From Planctomycetota bacterium (GTDB lineage Bacteria > Planctomycetota > Planctomycetia > Pirellulales > Thermoguttaceae), in contig JAEWUR010000605.1 in NCBI GenBank assembly GCA_023397045.1, forward strand, positions 1 to 12,660: a stretch of 12,660 bases of DNA. The letters are read 5' to 3'. Position 1 is the stretch's first letter; every line of letters starts with the position of its first letter. A program made the translations under genes and the position numbers. Positions 1 through 6,661 of the stretch are shown here, one piece after another. The notes below the pieces were generated by a model. The model had not been told where the DNA came from. It was given only the letters and a program-made list of their open reading frames with translations, and ran no database searches.

Positions 1-230
1 AAATGTCGATCGAGGTAGATACGACAGATATCAAAGTCCGGACTTCCCGTCGTGTACCAGGCGCTTTTTGTTTGTGGTAGACGATGATACCCCTCCGCTT
101 GCCATATTGGAGTCAGTCCCTTGTTCAGGATAGAGTGGACATCATTGGCGAGCATATTCAAGCCCAAGGTCAGACGCCAAAAAAATGTTGAAAAGCGTCT
201 TTGTTCTTCGGCTATATAAAAACGAAGCAT
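1..230 (-). CDS. Possible partial protein running off the left edge
   Basis: Reading the minus strand from an ATG at 230-228, 76 codons run to the window edge without a stop, giving a product that starts MLRFYIAEEQRRF and continues through LNKGLTPIWQAEGYHR and GSPDFDICRIYLD. The start lies 21 bases beyond the efp stop, so it could be a downstream operon partner of efp. A second in-frame ATG (residue 26) is an alternative start. No good ribosome binding site is seen, and the stretch has clearly lower GC than its neighbours. I recognise no family. An open run this long could arise by chance in a segment of average composition, so this stays tentative. The missing C-terminal part lies outside the window. 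Confidence 0.38.
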   Translation of the reverse strand, partial: MLRFYIAEEQRRFSTFFWRLTLGLNMLANDVHSILNKGLTPIWQAEGYHRLPQTKSAWYTTGSPDFDICRIYLDRH

Positions 231-251
231 CCCGTCCCGCGTATCCGCCCC

Positions 252-821
<570 letters not shown>

Positions 822-841
822 GACTGTTCTTTCCGTTTCGC

Positions 842-870
842 TTTCTGTGTGGATTGGGTTATGGTAAAAT
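842..870 (+). promoter_or_regulatory. Weak candidate promoter for epmB
   Basis: TAAAAT at 865-870 matches five of six -10 positions, with a poor -35 (TTTCTG, 842-847) 17 bases upstream. It overlaps the efp promoter on the other strand, which would make the two genes' promoters mutually interfering. Support is only by consensus. Confidence 0.22.
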
Positions 871-884
871 GACCGGTTTGTCAA
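858..884 (-). promoter_or_regulatory. Candidate sigma70-like promoter for efp
   Basis: On the minus strand a perfect TTGACA (884-879) is followed after 15 bases by CATAAC (863-858), a four-of-six match to TATAAT. Transcription would begin near 850 and leave a leader of about 30 bases before the GTG at 821. The spacing is short, so confidence is moderate. Confidence 0.42.
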
Positions 885-891
885 CGGATCG

Positions 892-986
892 GTAGGTTAT
901 GCTTCAGCATAACAAGGAGCGACGACAGGTTCGTTATGCCGAAGTACAATTCACCCTCAGGTTCGTTATGCTAAAGCATAACCTAC
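892..986. repeat. Inverted pair of GTAG-headed REP-like hairpins, family A
   Basis: The left unit (892-913) is GTAG followed by GTTATGCTTCAGCATAAC, a hairpin with perfect 8-bp arms and a 2-base loop. The right unit (965-986) is the same design on the opposite strand: its + strand reads GTTATGCTAAAGCATAAC then CTAC. Heads therefore point outward, as in paired bacterial REP elements (BIME-like). A partial copy of the right-hand flank (CAGGTTCGTTATGC) also occurs at 926-939 and again at 958-971. A GTAG tetranucleotide at the foot of a hairpin is a known hallmark of REPs mobilised by RAYT transposases; none is encoded here. The pair fills most of the efp-epmB gap. Confidence 0.72.
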
Positions 987-2056
987 AATCTCTGCAATCT
1001 CTCGATTCTCGATCGGTCGGCGACTGGTCGTCGATTGCGGCCGAGTCGGTTCGCGATCCGGCGGAGCTTTGTCGACTGTTGGACCTCGACGCATCCTGGG
1101 CGGCGGAAGCGATTGCGGCGTCGGGCGGTTTTCCGCTGCTCGTTCCGCGGCCGTATTTGGCCCGCATTCGCCCGGGCGATCCGAGCGATCCGCTGCTGCT
1201 CCAGGTGATACCCCGGAAGGCTGAGACCGCGGCGGCGCCCGGTTTCGACCTCGATCCGCTCCGCGAGGCCGATGCCCAGTGCGAGCCCGGCCTGCTGCGG
1301 AAGTATCAGGGCAGACTCTTGATCGTAGCAACTGGAGCGTGCTCCGTCCATTGCCGATTTTGCTTCCGAAGGCACTTTTTTTCCGACATTTGCGACAGAA
1401 AACCGCTAAAAACGGACGTGCCGATTACTTGCAAATCCCCTCGTTGTGAGGGTTTTGGTGCATCGAACGATATTCTTCGGTCGGCGGTGCGTCGAACGGC
1501 GTCCGATCCGACGATCGAGGAGGTGATCCTCAGCGGGGGCGATCCATTGATGCTTCCGGACGAGGATCTGGCGTCGTTTGCGCGGCAGTTGGCCAGGGTT
1601 GCCCACGTCCGCCGGTTGCGCATCCATTCCCGGCTGCCGGTGACGATCCCGCAGCGAATCACCAGGGGGATGATTCGCTGGATTCGGGCGGCTGGGATAC
1701 CAGTCTTTTTGGTGGTCCATGTCAACCACCCGGCGGAGATCGACGACGGTGTGGCCGAGGCGCTGGGCCGGCTTGTCGATGCCGGAATTCCGGTCTTGAG
1801 CCAGTCGGTCTTGTTGCGGGGCGTGAATGATCGGGCGGAGGTGCTGGCCGAGTTGTTTCGGCGATTGGTTGACCTGCGGGTGTTGCCCTATTATCTGCAT
1901 CAACTGGACACGGTGGCGGGGGCGGCCCATTTCGAAGTGTCCCAAGCGGTTGGCGAGGTTCTGGTGGCCGAGTTGCGAGCCCGGCTGCCCGGCTATGCCG
2001 TGCCGCGGTATGTCCGGGAGACGCCGGGCGGGCACTGCAAGGAGATTTTGGCCTGA
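968..2056 (+). CDS. epmB: EF-P beta-lysylation protein EpmB (radical SAM lysine 2,3-aminomutase family)
   Basis: EpmB turns L-alpha-lysine into beta-lysine for attachment to EF-P Lys34. With the ATG at 968 the product is 362 residues. It has the radical SAM cluster motif CSVHCRFC (Cys 125, 129, 132), the core EVILSGGDPL, the RIHSRLPVTIP strand, the LPYYLHQLDTVAGAAHF segment, and a C-terminal PGGHCK whose lysine (codon 2039-2041) is the expected PLP-binding residue. The frame is open from an ATG at 899, but residues before 968 are encoded by REP-like repeat DNA and homology to EpmB starts only near VGDW, so 968 is preferred; it has just a weak AGG upstream. Odd: after FRRHF the spacing to EVILSGGD is about 21 residues longer than I expect, in a low-GC stretch (about 1384-1470) with three added cysteines. 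It is divergent from efp, as I recall in Escherichia coli. Confidence 0.93.
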   Translation: MLKHNLQSLQSLDSRSVGDWSSIAAESVRDPAELCRLLDLDASWAAEAIAASGGFPLLVPRPYLARIRPGDPSDPLLLQVIPRKAETAAAPGFDLDPLREADAQCEPGLLRKYQGRLLIVATGACSVHCRFCFRRHFFSDICDRKPLKTDVPITCKSPRCEGFGASNDILRSAVRRTASDPTIEEVILSGGDPLMLPDEDLASFARQLARVAHVRRLRIHSRLPVTIPQRITRGMIRWIRAAGIPVFLVVHVNHPAEIDDGVAEALGRLVDAGIPVLSQSVLLRGVNDRAEVLAELFRRLVDLRVLPYYLHQLDTVAGAAHFEVSQAVGEVLVAELRARLPGYAVPRYVRETPGGHCKEILA

Positions 2057-2086
2057 TCGACGGTATTCGCGGCGTTTCCGATCGAT

Positions 2087-2092
2087 TACAAT
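2087..2092 (+). promoter_or_regulatory. Possible -10 box for the small exported protein
   Basis: TACAAT, a five-of-six -10 match, lies 31 bases before the ATG at 2123. No convincing -35 hexamer is found at 15-18 bases upstream, so the gene may equally be read through from epmB. Confidence 0.2.
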
Positions 2093-2122
2093 AGCGTTAT
2101 ACCCGCGACAAGGAACTTGAGA

Positions 2123-2377
2123 ATGAGACGTCTTGGCAATATCTGGCGGCACGCGAGCATCGTTTCTCTGATAACGATTTGCTGGTTGGGGATGTGTGGG
2201 GTCGCGTTTGCGCAACAGAAGCAAGAGCCGCCGGGCGGCAGCTACGTGATGCCGTACATTCTGGTCCTGCTGGTGATTGCGCTGGGCTTGATGTCGGTGT
2301 TGCGGCCGAGTCGTCGACGGGATCGCGCGAAGGCCGAATCGTACGACGAGATCAAGTTCAAGGCCAAGGAAGAGTAG
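2123..2377 (+). CDS. Small exported single-span membrane protein, function unknown
   Basis: The product is 84 residues from the ATG at 2123, which has AAGGA eight bases upstream; a TTG six bases earlier is a less likely start. An N-terminal signal peptide (hydrophobic SIVSLITICWLGMCGVAFA with a probable cut before QQKQEPP) is followed by a short linker, one strong membrane span (YVMPYILVLLVIALGLMSVL, residues about 41-60), and a cytoplasmic tail rich in charge (RPSRRRDRAK, ending FKAKEE). The positive cluster after the span predicts the C-terminus inside the cell. It follows epmB by 66 bases and may share its transcript. I do not recognise a named family; the context does not tell its function. 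No other gene on either strand explains this stretch. Confidence 0.7.
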   Translation: MRRLGNIWRHASIVSLITICWLGMCGVAFAQQKQEPPGGSYVMPYILVLLVIALGLMSVLRPSRRRDRAKAESYDEIKFKAKEE

Positions 2378-2386
2378 AACGTTTCC

Positions 2387-2410
2387 GTTGCGGAACGGTT
2401 GGGCCGCAAC
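2387..2410 (+). terminator. Hairpin after the small membrane protein gene
   Basis: GTTGCGG (2387-2393) and CCGCAAC (2404-2410) form a perfect 7-bp stem with a 10-base loop, beginning 9 bases after the stop codon. No T-run follows, so this is at best a weak terminator or an RNA 3'-end protector. Confidence 0.3.
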
Positions 2411-2414
2411 CCAG

Positions 2415-2480
2415 GTAGGGTCCGCCTCGCGGACCATAGCGGTATTTTTGATTTCTCACGGTCCGCGAGGCGGACCCTAC
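2415..2480. repeat. Inverted pair of GTAG-headed REP-like hairpins, family B
   Basis: Two perfect 21-base arms (2415-2435 and 2460-2480) flank a 24-base spacer. Each arm is itself a GTAG head followed by GGTCCGCCTCGCGGACC, a 7-bp hairpin with a CTC loop. The second arm is the exact reverse complement of the first, so heads point outward. The design matches family A at 892-986, but the palindrome sequence is unrelated. The whole can also fold into one 21-bp stem and may act as a bidirectional terminator or RNA stabiliser between the small membrane protein gene and the NmrA gene. Confidence 0.78.
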
Positions 2481-2521
2481 GCGATTCCGTATTTTTCGCA
2501 TGCGCAAGTCTCTTCATGGCC

Positions 2522-2549
2522 TTACCTTTATCCCCCTCCTGCGTAAAAT
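2522..2549 (+). promoter_or_regulatory. Candidate promoter for the NmrA-family gene
   Basis: TAAAAT (2544-2549, five of six) is preceded after 16 bases by TTACCT (2522-2527, three of six). The start point would fall near 2556, giving a leader of about 15 bases that still includes the strong AAGGAG at 2558-2563. Consensus evidence only. Confidence 0.3.
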
Positions 2550-2570
2550 TCACCAGGAAGGAGAAAAGCC

Positions 2571-3473
2571 ATGAAGATTGTAGTGACCACACCCACGGGA
2601 CATGTGGGCAGCACGGTTGCCGACTTTCTGTTGGAGTTTGGCGGCGACATTCATGTCATACTGATCGGACGGCGTCCCGGCCCACTGAAAGAGCTTCTGC
2701 GTCGCGGTGCGCAGGCGTCGATCGGGTCGCTCGACGATCCGGATTTTCTGACGAAGGCTACCGAGGGGGCGGACGCATTGTTTTGGGTGACGCCGCCGGG
2801 TTATGGTTCGGACGACGTGCGGGCGTTTCAGAATCGGCTTGGCCGTGCGGCGGCGAAAGCGATCCGCGCGAACCAGATCGCCCGAGTCGTCAATCTGTCC
2901 TCCATCGGGGCACATTTGAGTTCGGGCGTAGGGCCCATCGGCGGTCTCTATGACGTCGAGCGATTGTTGAACAGCGCGGCCGTTCATATTACGCACCTAC
3001 GGCCCGGCTTCTTTTTTGAAAACCTGCTCTGGCAGGTCGATTCGATCCAGCGGAAGGGTCAGATTTCGTTGCCGATATCGGGCGACCGCCGTTTCCCGAT
3101 GATTGCCACGCGCGACATCGGTCGCATCGCGGCGGCCCGATTGGCGAGCCGCGGATGGATCGGCCATTACACCGGCGAATTGCACGGTCCGGCCGATCTG
3201 AGTTTTGACGAGGCGGCCGAGGTGCTTTCGAAGTCGTTGGGGCGCAGGATCGAGTACGTCCGGTGTTCGCGTGAAGAGGCTCGGCAGTCGCTGCTCGAGA
3301 ATGCCCTGAGCGAAAACGCGACGAATTTGATCCTGGAGATGTACGAGGCGGTCGAGACGGAGAAGCTGCATCCGATCGAGATTCGTTCGGCGCGGACGAC
3401 CACGCCCACCACATTGGCCGAGTTCGCCCGCGAGGTGATCCGGCCAATGCTTACCGAGAGAGTGACGCCGTAG
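2571..3473 (+). CDS. NmrA-family NAD(P)-binding protein (atypical SDR)
   Basis: The product is 300 residues with an N-terminal Rossmann fold. It opens MKIVVTTPTGHVGSTVADFL, whose TGHVG (residues 9-13) is the atypical-SDR dinucleotide loop, followed by a basic IGRRPG turn (about 32-37) that suggests NADP preference. Further marks of the NmrA/QOR2-like group are GADALFWVTPP (about 66-76), RVVNLSSIGAH, and THLRPGFFFENLL. The classical YxxxK catalytic pair is not evident (the matching region reads YDVERLL), so it may be a redox sensor or a reductase with a divergent site. Start choice is firm: AAGGAG lies seven bases before the ATG. It is flanked by a repeat pair upstream and a metal ABC system about 100 bases downstream, with no evident functional link. 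Substrate unknown. Confidence 0.86.
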   Translation: MKIVVTTPTGHVGSTVADFLLEFGGDIHVILIGRRPGPLKELLRRGAQASIGSLDDPDFLTKATEGADALFWVTPPGYGSDDVRAFQNRLGRAAAKAIRANQIARVVNLSSIGAHLSSGVGPIGGLYDVERLLNSAAVHITHLRPGFFFENLLWQVDSIQRKGQISLPISGDRRFPMIATRDIGRIAAARLASRGWIGHYTGELHGPADLSFDEAAEVLSKSLGRRIEYVRCSREEARQSLLENALSENATNLILEMYEAVETEKLHPIEIRSARTTTPTTLAEFAREVIRPMLTERVTP

Positions 3474-3569
3474 GGTTGTTGGCGGGAGAGAGACAAGTGG
3501 CGTCGCATCGGCGCGGGATTGTCTTTCGGCGCGAAAGAGCCTAGGATAGGACGTCCTGGGAGCTTTTGC

Positions 3570-4358
3570 ATGATGTCATCTTCTGAAACGACAGCGTTCG
3601 AGCCGGTCATCGAGATGCGGGGCGTGTCGTTTTCGTATGGCAGCCAATCGGTGCTGGAAGACGTCGATCTTGCGGTGGGCGATCGCGAGGCGATGTGCGT
3701 GGTCGGCCCGAACGGCGGCGGCAAGACGACGCTGATCAAGTTGATTCTTGGATTGTTGACGCCTCAACGTGGAGAGGTACGCATCTTTGGTCAATCGCCG
3801 GTGCGCGCCCGGCTTCGCATCGGCTATATGCCGCAACACGTTCAGTACGACCCGCTGTTTCCCGTCACGGTGATGGACATCGTGTTGATGGGTCGTTTGG
3901 GGCGGCGTTCGATCGGCGGTTTTTTTGGCTGGCCCGGCCGCGCGGATCGGCGAATCGCGCGAGAGGCCCTGGAACTGGCGGGTTTGGGGAAGTTCGAGCG
4001 GCGGCCATTCTCCGCACTTTCCGGTGGGCAGCGTCAGCGGGTGCTGATCGCCCGGGCGCTCTGTTCGAATCCTGACCTGTTATTGTTGGACGAGCCGACG
4101 TCGAACGTTGACTCGTTGGCCGAGGCTCGGCTGTTGGATTTGTTGCGCGAATTGAACCGGCGGATGACCATTCTGATGGTCTCGCACGATCTGGGGTTCG
4201 TTTCCGGGTTGGTCGAGCATGTGATATGCGTGAATCGCCGCGTCGTGGTTCACCCGACGAGCGAGATGACCGGCGCCATCATCAGCGACATCTACGGGGC
4301 CGAGGTGCGAATGGTCCGCCACAACGAACTCTTGTCGCACGGGCATGTTCATGGCTGA
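3570..4358 (+). CDS. Zinc/manganese-type ABC transporter ATP-binding protein (ZnuC-like)
   Basis: This is the cytoplasmic ATPase of a metal importer of the ABC-3 type. From the ATG at 3570 it is 262 residues; GGAG lies seven bases upstream, and a TTG at 3519 opens the same frame but adds unlike sequence. All ATPase motifs are intact: Walker A GPNGGGKT (46-53), Q-loop in YMPQH (Q89), signature LSGGQRQRV (150-158), Walker B LLLLDEPTSNVD (170-181) and the switch histidine in SHD (206). The YMPQHVQYDPLFPVTVMDIV segment is typical of Znu/Mnt ATPases. The C-terminus ends HNELLSHGHVHG, a short histidine tail that may bind metal. The 3' end overlaps the permease start, indicating translational coupling. 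Zinc is likelier than manganese, but sequence alone does not settle it. Confidence 0.9.
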   Translation: MMSSSETTAFEPVIEMRGVSFSYGSQSVLEDVDLAVGDREAMCVVGPNGGGKTTLIKLILGLLTPQRGEVRIFGQSPVRARLRIGYMPQHVQYDPLFPVTVMDIVLMGRLGRRSIGGFFGWPGRADRRIAREALELAGLGKFERRPFSALSGGQRQRVLIARALCSNPDLLLLDEPTSNVDSLAEARLLDLLRELNRRMTILMVSHDLGFVSGLVEHVICVNRRVVVHPTSEMTGAIISDIYGAEVRMVRHNELLSHGHVHG

Positions 4359-5196
4359 TTTTCTGGACGCTTTGCGAAACCCGAACATCCCGTTCTTCCG
4401 GTATGCGCTGGCGGTCGGTTTGTTGGCGAGCGTTTCGCTTGGCATTGTGGGTTCGTATGTTGTCGCGCGGCGGATTACGTACATTGCGGCGGCCATTTCG
4501 CACAGCGTACTGGGCGGAATCGGCGCGGCGTTGTATCTGAACGTTGCGCTGGGGCTTGCTTGGTGCAGTCCGATGCAAGGCGCGTTGGTCGCGGCCTTGT
4601 TGGCGGCCGTTCTGATCGGCCTGATTAGTCTTTATGCTCGGCAGCGCGAGGATACGGTCATCAGCGCCGTTTGGGCGGTGGGCATGGCCGTCGGCCTGCT
4701 GTTTTTCGCGAAGACGCCCGGCTACATCGATCCGATGAGCTATTTGTTCGGGAATATTCTGCTGATTTCGCGCGAGGATTTGTGGCTGGTCGTTGCGACC
4801 GATGCGGTGGTCGTGACGCTAGGCGTGGGATTCTATCCGAAGCTGATGGCGTTGTGTTTTGACGAGGAATATGCCGAGCTGCGCGGCGTGCAGGTGAAGT
4901 TTTTTTATCTGCTGTTGCTTTGCCTGACGGCGTTGACGGTGGTCTTGCTGGTTCGCGTGGTTGGCATTGTGCTGGTGATCGCGTTGTTGACGCTGCCGGC
5001 GGCCGTGGCGGGCCATTTTTCGCGCAAGCTGTGGCAGATGATGCTTCTGGCCACCTTGTTCTGCATGGTTTTCATGACCGCCGGGCTCGCGCTGAGTTAT
5101 AGCTGGAACCTGCCGGGCGGCCCGATGATCATTATGATTGCCGGCACGGCCTATCTGGTGGTGGCGATTGCTTCGAAGCTGATGAAGAACGGCTGA
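4345..5196 (+). CDS. Zinc/manganese-type ABC transporter permease (ZnuB-like, ABC-3 family)
   Basis: The product is 283 residues and almost wholly hydrophobic, with about eight membrane spans, the usual size and shape of the ABC-3 permease family. Recognisable pieces are the GSYVVARRITYIAAAISHSVLGGIG-type region (about 36-60), which includes the conserved AISH helix, DPMSYLFGNILLIS (about 129-142) and LVRVVGIVLVIALLTLPAAVAG (about 202-223). It forms the membrane channel for the ATPase encoded just upstream. The ATG at 4345 overlaps that gene by 14 bases; an in-frame ATG at 4351 would overlap by 8. No gene for the periplasmic binding protein (ZnuA type) is present on either side, so it must lie elsewhere. 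The stop is 6 bases from the stop of the convergent gene. Confidence 0.89.
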   Translation: MFMADFLDALRNPNIPFFRYALAVGLLASVSLGIVGSYVVARRITYIAAAISHSVLGGIGAALYLNVALGLAWCSPMQGALVAALLAAVLIGLISLYARQREDTVISAVWAVGMAVGLLFFAKTPGYIDPMSYLFGNILLISREDLWLVVATDAVVVTLGVGFYPKLMALCFDEEYAELRGVQVKFFYLLLLCLTALTVVLLVRVVGIVLVIALLTLPAAVAGHFSRKLWQMMLLATLFCMVFMTAGLALSYSWNLPGGPMIIMIAGTAYLVVAIASKLMKNG

Positions 5197-5202
5197 GCCG
5201 CG

Positions 5203-6498
5203 CTAGCCTGCCGACTCTGGGCCAAGGCGACTGGCAAGTGATTTTCGCCGTCGCAAGCCATAGGCAGCCAAGCAGATCAATACGACGCTTGTCAGCAGGA
5301 ACATCGAGGGTTCCGGGACGGTCATGGCAAAAACGACGCCGAGTTCATTGGCGCCTCCCGCGGCGGCAACGCCGTAGAGCGTGTCTCCGGAAAAGACCAG
5401 TGGGCCGGTCAGATACTTCCCTTCGACTCCGTTGAACCGGTGCAGGATTTCGAAACTGCTTCCGTCGAGATCTATCCGGAAGATGGTGCCGGCGTCCTCC
5501 ACTTCGCCACCCATGACAGTGCTGCCATAGAGCGTGGAACCGTGGAGTGTCAGGCCACCGTGAGGTTCCCAGCCTTGCTCCGACCCGATATAGAACGGAT
5601 GGAGGACCGTGTAATCGGATCCGTCGGTATCGACGCGAAAAACAACGCCGCCGTTGCCTCCGCCCGTCGTGGTGCCAAAAATTTGCGAGCCAACGACAAC
5701 CAGCCCGCCGTTCGGTCTTCCGCGATCGTGAGGAACTCCATCGTAAGCGTGCAAAACCTGATAGTCCGAACCGTCGGTGTTGATTTTGAAGATGGTGCCG
5801 AAGCCATAACCGCCGCCATCGCCGCTGTTTCCGCCATTGCCGCCGCGCAGCGTCGTGCCGTAAAGGGTCGTTCCGCTCAGGGTCAGGCTTTGGAGCGGGT
5901 TGGCTCCGTCCGGCTGGGCGCCGAACGAGTACAAGATGCCATAGTTGTTTCCGTCGGCATCGATCTTGTAGATGGTTCCGTTGTCATAAACCCCGGTTCC
6001 TCGCCCACGGTCCGTTGAACCATAGAGGGTTCCATTGCCTAACACGACGCCACCGTTTGGGCTGGTGCCGTCGTTGTTGAGTCCGCCCATGAACGAATGC
6101 ATGACGCTGAAGTTGTCGCCGTTGGTGTCGATCTTGAAGAGCGTGCCGACGGATGCCACGCCAAAAAGTGTTGAACCGCTGATGGCCAATTCGCCAACAG
6201 GATAACCTCCGTCGTTGCCGAAGTTCCCGCCCGTCCCGGTAGGAAACGACTTGAGGACCTGGTAGTTGCTGCCATCGATGTCGACCTTGTAGACCGTGCC
6301 GTAGCTTGTCGTTTCTCCCAGGCCGCCTTCGGCTGTAACTCCGTAGAGAGTTGAGCCGTCGAGCAGGAGTCCGCCGCTGGGACTTGCCCCATCACCCGGC
6401 TGGCCTGTGAAAGTGTGCAAGACACGATAACCGGCCCCCATGCTGAGCGCACACGGCAGAAGCAACAACAAGACGGATCCCAAGGCAGCGCGACGCAT
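5203..6498 (-). CDS. Secreted GloVer-repeat protein with PEP-CTERM sorting signal
   Basis: The product is 431 residues. A signal peptide (MRRAALGSVLLLLLPCALSM) leads into seven tandem repeats of about 50 residues. Each runs roughly YxVLHxF, DGxxPxGGL, GSTLYGxTxxGG, GTIFKIDxDGS, the pattern of the choice-of-anchor tandem repeat known as GloVer, which should fold as a beta-propeller. The seventh repeat is incomplete and runs straight into VPEPSMFLLTSVVLICLAAY plus GLRRRK: a PEP motif, a membrane span and a basic tail, the mark of exosortase (PEP-CTERM) sorting to the cell surface. Aspartate- and glycine-rich DxDG loops could bind calcium. AAGGA lies eight bases before the ATG. Binding partner or enzymatic role is unknown. 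It shares its strand with panB, 163 bases upstream, but has its own candidate promoter. Confidence 0.9.
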   Translation of the reverse strand: MRRAALGSVLLLLLPCALSMGAGYRVLHTFTGQPGDGASPSGGLLLDGSTLYGVTAEGGLGETTSYGTVYKVDIDGSNYQVLKSFPTGTGGNFGNDGGYPVGELAISGSTLFGVASVGTLFKIDTNGDNFSVMHSFMGGLNNDGTSPNGGVVLGNGTLYGSTDRGRGTGVYDNGTIYKIDADGNNYGILYSFGAQPDGANPLQSLTLSGTTLYGTTLRGGNGGNSGDGGGYGFGTIFKINTDGSDYQVLHAYDGVPHDRGRPNGGLVVVGSQIFGTTTGGGNGGVVFRVDTDGSDYTVLHPFYIGSEQGWEPHGGLTLHGSTLYGSTVMGGEVEDAGTIFRIDLDGSSFEILHRFNGVEGKYLTGPLVFSGDTLYGVAAAGGANELGVVFAMTVPEPSMFLLTSVVLICLAAYGLRRRKSLASRLGPESAG

Positions 6499-6574
6499 GG
6501 TTGATTTCCTTGTGAGAGTTGAAAGGCAAGATTACGCCATGGTGCTTGCGATAGGCAGTCGGCACCCCCCCATA

Positions 6575-6603
6575 TTTATAACACAAGTCGGCGGTTCGGT
6601 AAA
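6575..6603 (-). promoter_or_regulatory. Candidate promoter for the GloVer/PEP-CTERM gene
   Basis: On the minus strand TTTACC (6603-6598) and TATAAA (6580-6575) are separated by 17 bases, four of six and five of six consensus matches. The leader would be about 70 bases. The -35 lies in a small hairpin (CGGTT/AACCG). A perfect 10-base palindrome TTTCGCGAAA at 6627-6636, just upstream, could be an operator. No protein for it is identified. Confidence 0.42.
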
Positions 6604-6661
6604 CCGTCGCGATGGGGCCGAAGATGTTTCGCGAAATGACCGATGGCTGGAAGAAATGAGC

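Noticed and set aside
172..200. AGACGC/GCGTCT inverted repeat as an efp terminator
   Set aside because: The stem is short, the loop is 17 bases, no T-run follows on the minus strand, and it lies within the possible edge gene.
1430..1455. CRISPR-like repeat in the epmB insert
   Set aside because: The near-palindrome occurs once, in frame within a coding gene, with no spaced copies and no cas genes.
1406..2437. 343-codon minus-strand frame opposite epmB
   Set aside because: It crosses epmB, the small membrane protein gene and part of a repeat, and its product has no motif and skewed composition.
4063..4072. GTTCGAATCC, like a tRNA T-arm
   Set aside because: It lies in the ATPase gene between the signature motif and Walker B, with no tRNA fold around it.
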